Program-made: the position numbers and the translations under genes | In this document: one piece after another, positions 1 to 7,380 of the stretch | Position numbering within the stretch: position 1 is the stretch's first letter | Layout: every line of letters begins with the position of its first letter | Source of the DNA: a virus | IMG/VR virus record: IMGVR_UViG_3300031999_004351 | Location: 1 to 20,758 of that record | DNA: 20,758 nt | Direction: 5' to 3' (one strand) | Notes under the pieces: generated by a model | Database searches by the model: none | What the model was told of the DNA's origin: nothing | Seen by the model: only the letters and a program-made list of their open reading frames with translations

Positions 1-234
1 CCCATCGAGTACGTCCAGCTCTCCAGCTTGAAGCCCGGCGCGCGTGAGTACGTCCTCCGGCATGAGCGCAGCCACGTCACCGTGGTGGATCGGCGTGGCC
101 GGGAAGTTCCCTTGGTAGCAAGCGACGGCGTGGTCATCCCACTCGACAGCCAACCGCACGTCACCTCCAGCCATTTTGTACCCGAGCGACGAGCCGCCAC
201 AGCCGGCGAATAAGCTGACTACCGTGAAGCTCAC
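1..234 (-). CDS. DNA cytosine-5 methyltransferase, N-terminal part (runs off window)
   Basis: This is the first 78 codons of a C5 cytosine methyltransferase. The 3' part lies beyond position 1. It starts with GTG at 234, and that codon overlaps the TGA stop of the upstream ParB-like gene (GTGA), so the two are probably translationally coupled. The N-terminus reads VSLFAGCGGSSLGYKMAGG at about residues 6-24. This is the glycine-rich SAM-binding motif I of the family (usual form LFaGiGG...G). It is followed by the motif II-like acidic stretch AVEWDDHAVACYQGNFP at about residues 29-45. The frame stays open to base 1 and ends LDVLDG, just before the place where the catalytic PCQ loop (motif IV) is expected. 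The family transfers a methyl group from SAM to C5 of cytosine in a short target sequence. In phages it is used against host restriction. The target cannot be read from this fragment. Confidence 0.88.
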   Translation of the reverse strand, partial: MSFTVVSLFAGCGGSSLGYKMAGGDVRLAVEWDDHAVACYQGNFPATPIHHGDVAALMPEDVLTRAGLQAGELDVLDG

Positions 235-806
235 TTCTTCGGCCACTGGTGATGGCAGGCCGGGCACTCCAACATCGGCACGTCCGCCGCGATGTCCTCG
301 TCGTACTCCGGCGGCTCAGCAGGCGGCGGCGGATGCAGCATGGCTTGCGCCGTGATCAAGTGCTCGACTTCCGCGGACGAAAAGCCCGTCCCGAGCAGAG
401 CAGTCGGGTCCATGCGTGCTGCGTCGAGCATGGCGATCAAGACATCGTTGTCCCAGCCACCGATCTCCACGAGCCGGTTATCAGCCAGCAAGTACGCCTC
501 GGCCTCGGCTTCACTGCCGAAGGCGACGCCGCGGATCACCGGCACCATCCACTCGCCGTCAGCCCCCACCGTCACGCGACCGGGCGGTGGCTTGCCTTCG
601 GCCTTCCGCTTCTGAAGCGTCTCCAGCCGGCCGTGGCCAGCGACGAGCTGCCCCGTGCGCTCGTCCACAAGGAGCGGCTGGACGAAGCCGAAGCGATCAA
701 CGCTGGCCCCCAAAGCATCGTGGTCATGCAACTTGGGATTGCGCGGCCAACGCGCTACCGACCCCAGCGGGACATATTCAATCCTGATTTCCCCGTTCAT
801 CGGCAT
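231..806 (-). CDS. ParB-like N-terminal domain protein with C-terminal zinc-ribbon tail
   Basis: This 191-residue protein has a ParB/Srx-type domain. VPLGSVARWPRNPKLHD at about residues 12-28 is the usual entry strand, and LVAGHGRLETL at about residues 53-63 is the conserved G-H-x-R box that in ParB relatives binds CTP or another nucleotide. NRLVEIGGWDNDVL and LLGTGFSSAEVEHLI follow. The C-terminus CPACHHQWPKK resembles one knuckle of a zinc ribbon. The start ATG at 806 lies one base beyond the TGA of the SbcC-like gene, with GGTAGGG just upstream. The gene runs directly into the cytosine methyltransferase by a GTGA overlap. ParB-like domains next to DNA methyltransferases are common in phages, where they do not partition chromosomes. 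A role in methylation or DNA processing is inferred from the neighbour. The GFSS(A/E)E(V/I) helix recurs in the partial ParB-like gene at the other end of the window. Confidence 0.82.
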   Translation of the reverse strand: MPMNGEIRIEYVPLGSVARWPRNPKLHDHDALGASVDRFGFVQPLLVDERTGQLVAGHGRLETLQKRKAEGKPPPGRVTVGADGEWMVPVIRGVAFGSEAEAEAYLLADNRLVEIGGWDNDVLIAMLDAARMDPTALLGTGFSSAEVEHLITAQAMLHPPPPAEPPEYDEDIAADVPMLECPACHHQWPKK

Positions 807-2432
807 TCACCCTACCACAAAGCAGCCGGCCTCAACGCGCACGCGCATCGCCGGCTGGAGAGCCCACGCGAGCTGATCGCTGTGGGAGATCACGACCACG
901 CAGCGGTCAGCCGCAAGGTCACGCAGCGCCTCGGCCGCTGCCACCTGCCCGTCGACATCGAGCGCGTCGGCTACCTCGTCGAAGAACATCGTGCCAGCGT
1001 GGACACCGTGCGCCGCGCCAGCCACGTCGGCCAGCGCGAGCATGAGCGCGAGGTCGATGCGCCGCCGCTCGCCTGCGCTCGCACCCTTGTACCCGCGCCC
1101 GCCACCAGCACCGATCACGTCCAGGCTGAGAGAGTCGGCCAAGCCGCCGGTCTTCTTCTCGGTATACGGGTTCAGCTTGAGCCGCAGCCCTGGTGCCGCC
1201 ACGCGCGACAGCCAGGCGTTCGCCGCGGCCTCCAGCCCTGACAGTGCGCCGGCCAAGACGTGCGCGCGCACGCCCTTCAGGCCGAGCACCCGCTCGCATG
1301 CCAGCAGCACCATGACCTCGCCGGATGCCTGCTCAGCCTTCGCCACCGCGTCCACCACGTCGGCCGCCAGCTTCTCAACCTCGGCCGCAGCGCGCGCGAG
1401 CTGGTCGGCAGCCTGCGACACCTGCCGCATCGTGGCCGCCGCGATGGCTGCGGCTTCTTCCTGCACGCGCATCTTCGCGCGGAGCGCGTCATGCTCCTCA
1501 TCCAGCTCGGACAGCGCCGCCTCGATGTGGGTCATCTCCTCGCGCGCGGCAGCCTTGACCGACTGCGCTTGCTCGACCCACTCACTGACCTCGGCGCGCA
1601 GCTTCGCGCGCTTGGCCTCGGGCACCTTCTGCCCGCATGATGGGCACTCGGCACCTTCACCCAGCTTGGCCAGCCGCGCCTGCGCATTGCGCGCGTTGGC
1701 CTCCTGCTCGCCGCCGGCCCGGTCAAGCTGCCGGCGCTTGTCGATCAGAGCACTCGACTCGCGCTGCGCAGCATCGAGCATCCGGCGCAGGCCCGCCGTC
1801 TTCTCTGCGTCCACCTTCACCGTCGGGCGCACAGCGTTGAACACCTCGCGTGCATCAGCCGCACGCTTCTCGGCTTCCTGGTGCCGCGCCTGAAGTACCT
1901 CGGCCTGCCGACGTGCGGCCTCCTGCTTGGTCGTCGCGCCACGCAGGTCAGCGCGACAAGCATCGAGCGCGCCGTCAAAGCGGTCGAGCCCGAGCACTGT
2001 CTCCAGCAGGCGTTTGCGTTCGGCATCCGTGGCCAGCGTGAAGTGCGCCGCGTCCGCCGAGCTGAACACGCACGCTCGCCGCCACACGTCGAACGATCCA
2101 ACCGTCCGCTCCAGTGCCGCTTGTGCCTTGGTCGCGTTCTCGTACTCCGGCCCGCCCTCCCACGACAGGACCGTCTTGGCGTTCTTCCGCGCACGCTCGA
2201 CCAGCAGACCAGGGGCCAAGGTCAGGCGCACAAGGCACAGCTCGTCGCCGTGCGTTGGGTCGGCACCGCGCAGCGTCTTGCCCCACAGCGCCCAAGCCAC
2301 GCCCTCGACGGTCGACGACTTGCCAGCACCGTTCGCTCCGGTGATCAGCACCACGCCGCGCTCGGGCAAGTTGAGCCGCGCCGTTGCTTGGAAGCTGGTG
2401 AAGCCGGCGAGCTGGATGGACTGGACGTTCAT
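807..2432 (-). CDS. SbcC/Rad50-like (phage gp46-type) recombination ATPase
   Basis: This 541-residue protein is the ATPase partner of the SbcD-like nuclease two genes upstream. It shows the full SMC-type set: Walker A GANGAGKSS at residues 32-40, two charged coiled-coil stretches on either side of a CPSC zinc hook at 263-266, the ABC signature GASAGERRR from 450, Walker B MFFDE ending at 486, and the H-loop SHSD at 516-519. The length matches T4 gp46 (about 560) rather than bacterial SbcC (about 1000), so the coiled coil is short. In the gp46/47 family the complex resects double-strand ends for recombination-dependent replication and helps degrade host DNA. The ATG at 2432 overlaps the stop of the adenine methyltransferase (ATGA). 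Confidence in the family is high. The exact nuclease polarity cannot be read from sequence. Confidence 0.92.
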   Translation of the reverse strand: MNVQSIQLAGFTSFQATARLNLPERGVVLITGANGAGKSSTVEGVAWALWGKTLRGADPTHGDELCLVRLTLAPGLLVERARKNAKTVLSWEGGPEYENATKAQAALERTVGSFDVWRRACVFSSADAAHFTLATDAERKRLLETVLGLDRFDGALDACRADLRGATTKQEAARRQAEVLQARHQEAEKRAADAREVFNAVRPTVKVDAEKTAGLRRMLDAAQRESSALIDKRRQLDRAGGEQEANARNAQARLAKLGEGAECPSCGQKVPEAKRAKLRAEVSEWVEQAQSVKAAAREEMTHIEAALSELDEEHDALRAKMRVQEEAAAIAAATMRQVSQAADQLARAAAEVEKLAADVVDAVAKAEQASGEVMVLLACERVLGLKGVRAHVLAGALSGLEAAANAWLSRVAAPGLRLKLNPYTEKKTGGLADSLSLDVIGAGGGRGYKGASAGERRRIDLALMLALADVAGAAHGVHAGTMFFDEVADALDVDGQVAAAEALRDLAADRCVVVISHSDQLAWALQPAMRVRVEAGCFVVG

Positions 2433-3043
2433 GGCGTCGGCCCAAGCTCGCGCACCGTGCCTGCGTACTTGCGCTCCTCTGGCGTGGTCGACGCGAGCAC
2501 CTGAATCCTCCCGACCTTTCTGCGTTCAGGAGGAAAGTAGAACCAGGCGTACTCGGTAGCGTCGGTCCCACCGCCCGTGAAGCTCGGCCGGTTGGGCAGC
2601 ACGAAGATGTCCGGCGTGTCCTCACGGAAGGCCAACGAGCGCGCCTGACTCGCGATGAAGTTGATCCGCAAGAGCAGGAACGTGTGAGCGGCGATGGCGC
2701 GGCACTGCTTATAGAACTCGAACGCCAGCGAGTACGGCGGGTTGGTGATGGCCACGTTGAAGTCGTGCAGGCCGGTCGGCCCAAGGAAGTCCTCGGGACA
2801 GAACAGGTGCGTGACCAGCGGCGCGAGCGCCTGCGTACACTCGGCCCGCTTCTCGACGGCGGTCCACTCCACGTCACCGCGCATGGTGTGCGCGATGATC
2901 GAGCCGTTGCCTGCCGCCGGTTCGATCCACCGCCCGCCCGGCAGCTCGCCGCCGACCGCCTCCAGCAGCCGACGCACGCACCAGGGCGGGGTCATGTACG
3001 CGTCGTCGGGCAGACGCACATCACTGCGGTTGGTCGCGCTCAC
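2429..3043 (-). CDS. N6-adenine-type DNA methyltransferase
   Basis: This 204-residue SAM-dependent methyltransferase has motif I EPAAGNGS at residues 41-48 and the catalytic motif IV NPPY at 101-104, which marks amino-group (N6-adenine, less often N4-cytosine) DNA methyltransferases. The order I then IV with no large recognition domain between them fits the compact phage Dam-like or DUF-type enzymes. PPW at the N-terminus and RINFIASQAR after motif IV also fit this group. The start is GTG at 3043, overlapping the TGA of the SbcD-like gene. The stop overlaps the SbcC-like start. Its position between the two subunits of one nuclease complex is unusual and may mean that modified DNA is spared from that nuclease, but that is inference. 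The target sequence is unknown. The window holds a second, cytosine-type methyltransferase at its left edge. Confidence 0.88.
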   Translation of the reverse strand: MSATNRSDVRLPDDAYMTPPWCVRRLLEAVGGELPGGRWIEPAAGNGSIIAHTMRGDVEWTAVEKRAECTQALAPLVTHLFCPEDFLGPTGLHDFNVAITNPPYSLAFEFYKQCRAIAAHTFLLLRINFIASQARSLAFREDTPDIFVLPNRPSFTGGGTDATEYAWFYFPPERRKVGRIQVLASTTPEERKYAGTVRELGPTP

Positions 3044-4119
3044 ATGGCCTCCTTGAGATACCCGCGCACGCGCTCCAGCACAGCGTCTCGATGCCCGTCC
3101 ACCATCGGCAACTCCATGGCGTTGACGAACCGAGTCACCGCCTCATCGAGCGTGGACGCCGTGCCGGCTGCACTCGCCGCCGAGCGTGCCGCGGCTTCTG
3201 ACTCACCCTTGTCGGCCTGGACCTCGCCGTCAGTCACACCGCCGCTCTCCTTCGCCTCGGTGAGCCAGGCCATCGCCGACGGCATGTCATCGGGCGCGGC
3301 GCGCACGCGCGCGAACACGGTGCAGCCCGGCGCAACCTTGGCCACCTCGTCACGCGCCACGAAGCGTGGGCCAGGGATCTCCTGCCACGACAAGCCGCGC
3401 TCGCTGTCGTAGATGGCCAGCGTGCCGTAGCCCTCGGGACCGGGGTTGTCGAACCCGGTCGGCGCGAGCGTGCCCACCTGCATGACGTGCTGCCCCTCGC
3501 TGATCTTCCACTCCTTGCGAGCGTGCCAGTTGCCGGCCACCACCACGTCGTAGTCGGTCGCCGCCCTGGCCAGCTCCATGAGCGGGATGGCATCGAGCGC
3601 GCCGAACAGCCAAGGCGGCGTCTTCTCGTCGATGACCCCCAAGTGGATACCGAGCACTCGGTGCTTGGAAGGGAACGGCACCGGCGGCACCGCGGCGCGT
3701 AACCACTCGCGCGCGTCACCAGGGCGGAACGGCACGAGCGACAGCAGCACGTCACCCACCCGGTAGGGCATCGGGTTCTCCACCACGGTGATGCCCTCGA
3801 CGGCAAGCGGCCCGAGCGCGTGGTCGCCAAGCGAAGTGCTGGCCTGGTCATGGTTGCCGACGAGCAGAAACACGGGTCCGTTGAAATTCAGGAGCGCATC
3901 GCGCACCGCGGCGATCACCTGTGGCTCCGGTCGCATCGTGTCGAACAGGTCGCCGAGCACGACGAACGCCTCACAGCCCGCCTTGCGCGCGGCATCTGTC
4001 GCAGCCAGCAACGCGTCAAGGATCAGGCGGCAGCGTCGGTTGATCCCCGACTGTGCAGACCCACCCCAACGCGCGTGGTTGGCGCAGTGGACATCGGCCA
4101 CGAAGGCAATCTTGCTCAC
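3040..4119 (-). CDS. SbcD/Mre11-like (phage gp47-type) nuclease
   Basis: This 359-residue calcineurin-like phosphoesterase carries the Mre11/SbcD metal-binding motifs in order: D9-x-H11 (VADVHC), GDLFD at 56-60, GNHD at 88-91, a GIHLG histidine near residue 150, and AGNWHARK near residue 195, where the family usually has GH-x-H. HVMQVGTLAPTGFDNPG follows, which is the conserved product and metal-site segment. The length is close to T4 gp47 (339). The last 100 residues, rich in Ala, Glu and Ser, are probably the helical part that binds the coiled-coil base of the SbcC partner. The start is GTG at 4119, overlapping the thyX stop by four bases. It forms an operon with the ATPase gene, interrupted only by a methyltransferase. 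Mn-dependent end-processing nuclease activity is the family role. Confidence 0.91.
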   Translation of the reverse strand: MSKIAFVADVHCANHARWGGSAQSGINRRCRLILDALLAATDAARKAGCEAFVVLGDLFDTMRPEPQVIAAVRDALLNFNGPVFLLVGNHDQASTSLGDHALGPLAVEGITVVENPMPYRVGDVLLSLVPFRPGDAREWLRAAVPPVPFPSKHRVLGIHLGVIDEKTPPWLFGALDAIPLMELARAATDYDVVVAGNWHARKEWKISEGQHVMQVGTLAPTGFDNPGPEGYGTLAIYDSERGLSWQEIPGPRFVARDEVAKVAPGCTVFARVRAAPDDMPSAMAWLTEAKESGGVTDGEVQADKGESEAAARSAASAAGTASTLDEAVTRFVNAMELPMVDGHRDAVLERVRGYLKEAM

Positions 4120-5063
4120 TTGAGCAGCTTCGCGATCTTGGCGACGAACTCCTCGCCCTCACGCTTGGTCGGCCAGGTGTCTTCGTGCTTCCACGCAGCC
4201 GGGTTCCCGACGATCGACTTCAGCATCCTCGACAGGACCTCCATCTCGACCGCCGAGAACGTCACCGCGTTCAGCCGGAAGTCCTCGAAGGCTTCCCACG
4301 CGAGCGGGCAACGCGCCTTGACGAAGGTCGCCATCGCCTCGGCGAACACCCGGATCTCGTACTGTGCGTGCCGGTCCATCCGCAGCGAGAGGAAGTGCAG
4401 CAGGTTGTGGAGATCGATCTTCCAGTACCAGCGCGTGTAGGCCGAGAGCGGCAGGTTGATGCGCGCCAGCTCCTTGGACATGCCGTTGTCGAGGCGCGCC
4501 TTGTACATGGCGAACGCGCCGGCTGCCTCGCGTTGAAAGACCCGCTGATGCATGTCCCCCTCGTCCATCACGCCCGACCGGCCCTGCTTGTTGTCGCCCG
4601 ACTGGTACTGAATCTGCTCCTGCTGCGGCACGTAGAACAGCTCGGGCAGCGCCGAGTACCGGGCGCTCACCTCGTTCACGCTAGCCGTCCTGTGTCTGAT
4701 CCACTGGCGCGCGACGAAGATGGGCATCTGGCAGTGGAACTTAAACTCGACCATTTCGAACGGAGTGGTGTGCCGGTTGCGGTAGAGGTACCGGATGAGC
4801 GCCCGGTCCTTCGCTTCATCCGGCTCCTGCCGGTCACGCTGGTAGCTCACGCGCGCAGCTTGCAGGATCGCCTGGTCGTCGCCCATGCAGTCGACCAGCT
4901 CGACGAAGCCGTGGTCGAGGCACTTGATGGTCCCATCCGGTTGGGTGTCCATCGGCACGGTTGGCCGGTCGTGGTTGGCCTCCTTGTAGAGATTTTCGAT
5001 GCAAGCGGGGCAGCCGTCCACTGGCTCCAAGGTCGCGCGTCGCTCGTGGCTATGCTCGCTCAT
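4116..5063 (-). CDS. thyX: Flavin-dependent thymidylate synthase
   Basis: This 315-residue ThyX makes dTMP from dUMP with methylene-tetrahydrofolate and FADH2. The diagnostic ThyX box RHRTASVNEVSARYS lies at residues 123-137 (RHR-x7-S). VDCMGDDQAILQAARVSY at about 57-74 and HNLLHFLSLRMDRHAQYEIR near 240-260 are the other conserved family segments. The ATG at 5063 overlaps the TGA of the upstream small membrane-protein gene (ATGA), which fixes the start. The frame is open much further upstream, but that part is the opposite register of other genes. The N-terminus carries about 50 extra residues with CPAC at 18-21, not usual in ThyX, possibly a metal-binding add-on. In a phage this gene supplies dTMP for genome replication and pairs logically with the uracil glycosylase domain of the polymerase. 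Confidence 0.95.
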   Translation of the reverse strand: MSEHSHERRATLEPVDGCPACIENLYKEANHDRPTVPMDTQPDGTIKCLDHGFVELVDCMGDDQAILQAARVSYQRDRQEPDEAKDRALIRYLYRNRHTTPFEMVEFKFHCQMPIFVARQWIRHRTASVNEVSARYSALPELFYVPQQEQIQYQSGDNKQGRSGVMDEGDMHQRVFQREAAGAFAMYKARLDNGMSKELARINLPLSAYTRWYWKIDLHNLLHFLSLRMDRHAQYEIRVFAEAMATFVKARCPLAWEAFEDFRLNAVTFSAVEMEVLSRMLKSIVGNPAAWKHEDTWPTKREGEEFVAKIAKLLK

Positions 5064-5392
5064 GCCCGTCTCCCTGTGACGATGCGTAGGCGCACGCCGT
5101 TCGCCGTGCGGACCTCGCGCGCGGGTGCGATGCGCGTGGCCTTGCGGTTGTAGATTTCTCGGTTGCGCGGTGGCAGCTTGAACGCGCACGGCTGCTCCTT
5201 CCCGTGCTCGGCCAGCTCGTGCATGGCGCGCCCGGCCGGGCCAAGGAAGGATGCGATGCAGGTCGGGTGCTCGCAGTAGTACCGCTCGTGCGGCACCAGC
5301 CAACGCGGCAGCGGGCGCACGATGTAGTAGCCCGCCGTGCAGACCACCAGCGTCACGGCTACCAGCCCGACCTTGACCAGCACCAGCGTCAT
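5060..5392 (-). CDS. Small membrane-anchored C2H2 zinc-finger-like protein
   Basis: This 110-residue protein is of unknown function. Residues 2-24 form one hydrophobic segment (start [17 protein letters not shown]), a single transmembrane helix or signal anchor. A classic zinc-finger spacing follows: C40-x4-C45-x12-H58-x4-H63, with aromatic and Leu residues between (ASFLG). The last 40 residues are very basic ([14 protein letters not shown]) and may bind nucleic acid or phospholipid. The start ATG at 5392 overlaps the recA stop, and the stop overlaps the thyX start, both by four bases, so it is a true operon member. I do not recognise a family. The Cys/His spacing could be chance in so short a protein, but the residues between them also fit the fold. 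Confidence 0.75.
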   Translation of the reverse strand: MTLVLVKVGLVAVTLVVCTAGYYIVRPLPRWLVPHERYYCEHPTCIASFLGPAGRAMHELAEHGKEQPCAFKLPPRNREIYNRKATRIAPAREVRTANGVRLRIVTGRRA

Positions 5393-7275
5393 GCAGCAGC
5401 CGTAGGCTTCTTGCGCACGCGCTCGCGCACAGCCGCCTCCAACTTGGCGCGCAGCTCCGGGTTGCCGGCCAGCACGGCACCAACCGCCTCACGCCCCTGC
5501 GCCAGCTTCTCCCCGGCGAACGAGTACCACGACCCGGCCTTGTCGACCACCTCCAGCGCCTCGGCCACGACCAGCAGGTCCAGGTCCCGGTCGATGCCCT
5601 TGCCAAAGGTTATGTCGAACTCGGCCTCACGAAACGGCGGGGCCAGCTTGTTCTTGACCACCTTGGCCCGCGTGTGGACGCCGGTCGTAACCTTGTCCTC
5701 ACCGACCTTGCCGATGCGGCGCACGTCGATGCGGACGCTGGCGTAGAACTTGAGCGCGTTGCCGCCGCTTGTCGTCTCCGGGCTGCCGTAGAGCACGCCG
5801 ATCTTCATGCGGATCTGGTTGATGAAGATGACCAGCGCGTTGGACTTGAACGTCACGCCGGTCAGCTTGCGCATGGCCTGCGACATCAGCCGAGCCTGAA
5901 GCCCCATGTGCGCGTCGCCCATGTCGCCGTCGATCTCGGCCTTGGGCACAAGCGCCGCCACCGAGTCGACCACGACCACGCCCGCCCCGGCTTCGATCAG
6001 CCGCTCCACCATGTCGAGCCCCTGCTCGCCGTTGTCGGGTTGCGACAACAGAAGGTCGTCGGTGACCACGCCGAGCGCCTTGGCGTAGCCCACGTCGAGC
6101 GCATGCTCAGCATCGACGAAGCCGCAGACCAACCCGCGCTTCTGCGCCTCGGCCATCGCATGCAGGGCCAGCGTGGTCTTGCCGCTGTTGTGGACCACGA
6201 ACCCGTCAGCCACATAGTTATTGAAGGGTGACTCCATCCGCAGGTCAAAGGTGCGCCGGCTGCCGACCGGCACGACCGAAGCCACTACGTCGGGCACCGC
6301 CGCGAACCGCAGGTTGTTGTGTCGCTCCAGCGCGTGCAGTCGGCCGTGCTCCTCCGGCGTGATGACCATGAGATTACTAAGCATGTCGTTGGTGTGGTCC
6401 TCGTCCTTGTGATGGACGTGCTGCTCGCGCTCCAAGAACCGCAACCCTTCCAGCTCACAGGCGTTGAGCCGCCGAACGTACTCGTCCAGTGACAGCCGGT
6501 TCATCTCGGCCTCGACCACCGCCCGCGAGCGCGCAAGCCGGTAGTACGTGTACTCATACCCGCGCCCCTTCGAGCGCCCGGCGTTCGGCCGGACGACCTT
6601 CACACCCGCGACCGGATGCGCCGCGACGTACAGATAGACACGCTCACGTTCCGGCTCGGTGAGCTGGTCAACTTCGGCCTTCCGGTAAGGCGTGTTGTTG
6701 TGAACCATCACGCGCTGCCCCGGCTCCAACGTCGCCAACTCCACGTAGGCTTCACCCGTGAAGAACTTATGCTCAGCGGTAGCGACCACGCGCTGCCCGC
6801 CCAGCGTGACCAGCTCGAAGCATGGCTTCTCCCCCGTTGCCACCACGTCCACGATGGGGTTCTGAAACACGCGACCGTCCTCGTTGATCGAGGCTGCGAA
6901 GAATCGCGCTCCCACCGTCGCCGGACGCAGGTACTTGCCACGCCCGTCACCACTCGCGTGCCGCCCGTGGAACCGCTCCCACAGACGCTCGATGGTCCCA
7001 CCCTTGTGGTTGGCACGGTGCCCGTCCGGCATCCGCACCTCGTAGGACACGAACGTCCCAGCGTCCAGGCAGGACTCAGGACCGTACACCTCCACGATGC
7101 GCCCGAGCGGGAAGCCGCCGACACCGAGCGCATGGTCGAGCGCCATTGACCCCGTGCTCACCACGTCCACCGGCTGTATCTCGGTATCGCCTAGCCGCTG
7201 CAACGTCGCAGCGAGATCCTTGCCGAGCCCCTTGCGTACTACGTCAAGCACGCGCGCTACGTCATCACGAGCCAT
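5389..7275 (-). CDS. recA: RecA recombinase precursor interrupted by an intein
   Basis: This 628-residue precursor would give a 333-residue RecA after removal of the intein at residues 69-363. The start is ATG at 7275, giving [16 protein letters not shown] Shine-Dalgarno lies at 7285-7281, five bases upstream. The longer open frame to 7347 has no such site. N-extein: [20 protein letters not shown], then [10 protein letters not shown]-extein: [15 protein letters not shown], the Walker B region [26 protein letters not shown], and [14 protein letters not shown]. This is bacterial-type RecA, not T4 UvsX. The family forms ATP-dependent filaments on single-stranded DNA and drives strand exchange. 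The intein splits the P-loop GPES/SGKTT, so the unspliced protein should be unable to bind ATP. It lies downstream of the single-strand binding protein gene in the same transcription unit. The stop overlaps the next gene (ATGA). Confidence 0.95.
   Translation of the reverse strand: MARDDVARVLDVVRKGLGKDLAATLQRLGDTEIQPVDVVSTGSMALDHALGVGGFPLGRIVEVYGPESCLDAGTFVSYEVRMPDGHRANHKGGTIERLWERFHGRHASGDGRGKYLRPATVGARFFAASINEDGRVFQNPIVDVVATGEKPCFELVTLGGQRVVATAEHKFFTGEAYVELATLEPGQRVMVHNNTPYRKAEVDQLTEPERERVYLYVAAHPVAGVKVVRPNAGRSKGRGYEYTYYRLARSRAVVEAEMNRLSLDEYVRRLNACELEGLRFLEREQHVHHKDEDHTNDMLSNLMVITPEEHGRLHALERHNNLRFAAVPDVVASVVPVGSRRTFDLRMESPFNNYVADGFVVHNSGKTTLALHAMAEAQKRGLVCGFVDAEHALDVGYAKALGVVTDDLLLSQPDNGEQGLDMVERLIEAGAGVVVVDSVAALVPKAEIDGDMGDAHMGLQARLMSQAMRKLTGVTFKSNALVIFINQIRMKIGVLYGSPETTSGGNALKFYASVRIDVRRIGKVGEDKVTTGVHTRAKVVKNKLAPPFREAEFDITFGKGIDRDLDLLVVAEALEVVDKAGSWYSFAGEKLAQGREAVGAVLAGNPELRAKLEAAVRERVRKKPTAAA
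6187..7071 (-). mobile_element. RecA intein with HNH homing endonuclease
   Basis: This is a 295-residue in-frame intein. It begins at Cys ([17 protein letters not shown], block A) directly after GPES and ends FVVHN before the +1 Ser of SGKTT. Block B is ATAEH, giving the T-x-x-H signature. Block F/G is [22 protein letters not shown], split here only by the spacing NN-Y. All splicing residues look intact: Cys1, the block B Thr and His, the penultimate His, the terminal Asn, and Ser +1. The middle holds an HNH (His-Me finger) endonuclease with [17 protein letters not shown] near intein residues 218-234 and a closing EEHGRLH. The gene segment looks lower in GC than the exteins. A site inside the P-loop is highly conserved in every RecA, which suits homing between phages or between host and phage. 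Confidence 0.95.
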
Positions 7276-7380
7276 CGTGTCCTCCGGTGCGACCGCGAAA
7301 GAAAAGCGCCCCGTATTCCCGCCAGCCGGGACCACACTGGTTACCACTCGTCACCGCAATGGAGGCGGCAACGCGCCAGG
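7276..7380 (-). promoter_or_regulatory. recA leader between SSB stop and recA start
   Basis: This 105-base stretch lies between the TAG of the single-strand binding protein gene and the recA ATG. The clear element is the GGAGG ribosome binding site at 7285-7281. Read on the minus strand, CCCGGCTGGCGGG upstream can form a short hairpin (CCCG/CGGG), but no run of T follows, so a terminator is not supported. I see no convincing -35/-10 pair. The recA frame stays open through this leader, but composition and the ribosome binding site argue that it is untranslated. Confidence 0.5.

Noticed and set aside
28-213. Plus-strand 61-codon open frame
   Set aside because: The minus strand of the same bases encodes the conserved motif I of a cytosine methyltransferase.
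249-1241. Long plus-strand open frame
   Set aside because: It lies antisense to the ParB-like and SbcC-like genes, has no recognisable motif and an Arg/His-rich composition typical of a GC-rich complement frame.
4053-5153. Long plus-strand open frame of 366 codons
   Set aside because: It is the complement of thyX and its neighbours, which carry clear motifs. No domain or ribosome binding site supports it.
5064-5606. N-terminal extension of the thyX frame
   Set aside because: The extra 181 codons overlap the membrane-protein gene and the recA 3' end in another register and are Arg/Ala/Trp noise. The ATG at 5063 overlaps the upstream stop as other operon junctions do.
7320-7340. Hairpin CCCG/CGGG as a terminator between SSB and recA
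   Set aside because: The stem is only four bases long and no T-run follows on the minus strand. Genes on both sides appear co-transcribed.
7276-7347. 24-residue N-terminal extension of RecA
   Set aside because: GGAGG at 7285-7281 fits the ATG at 7275, and RecA homologues begin close to this point.
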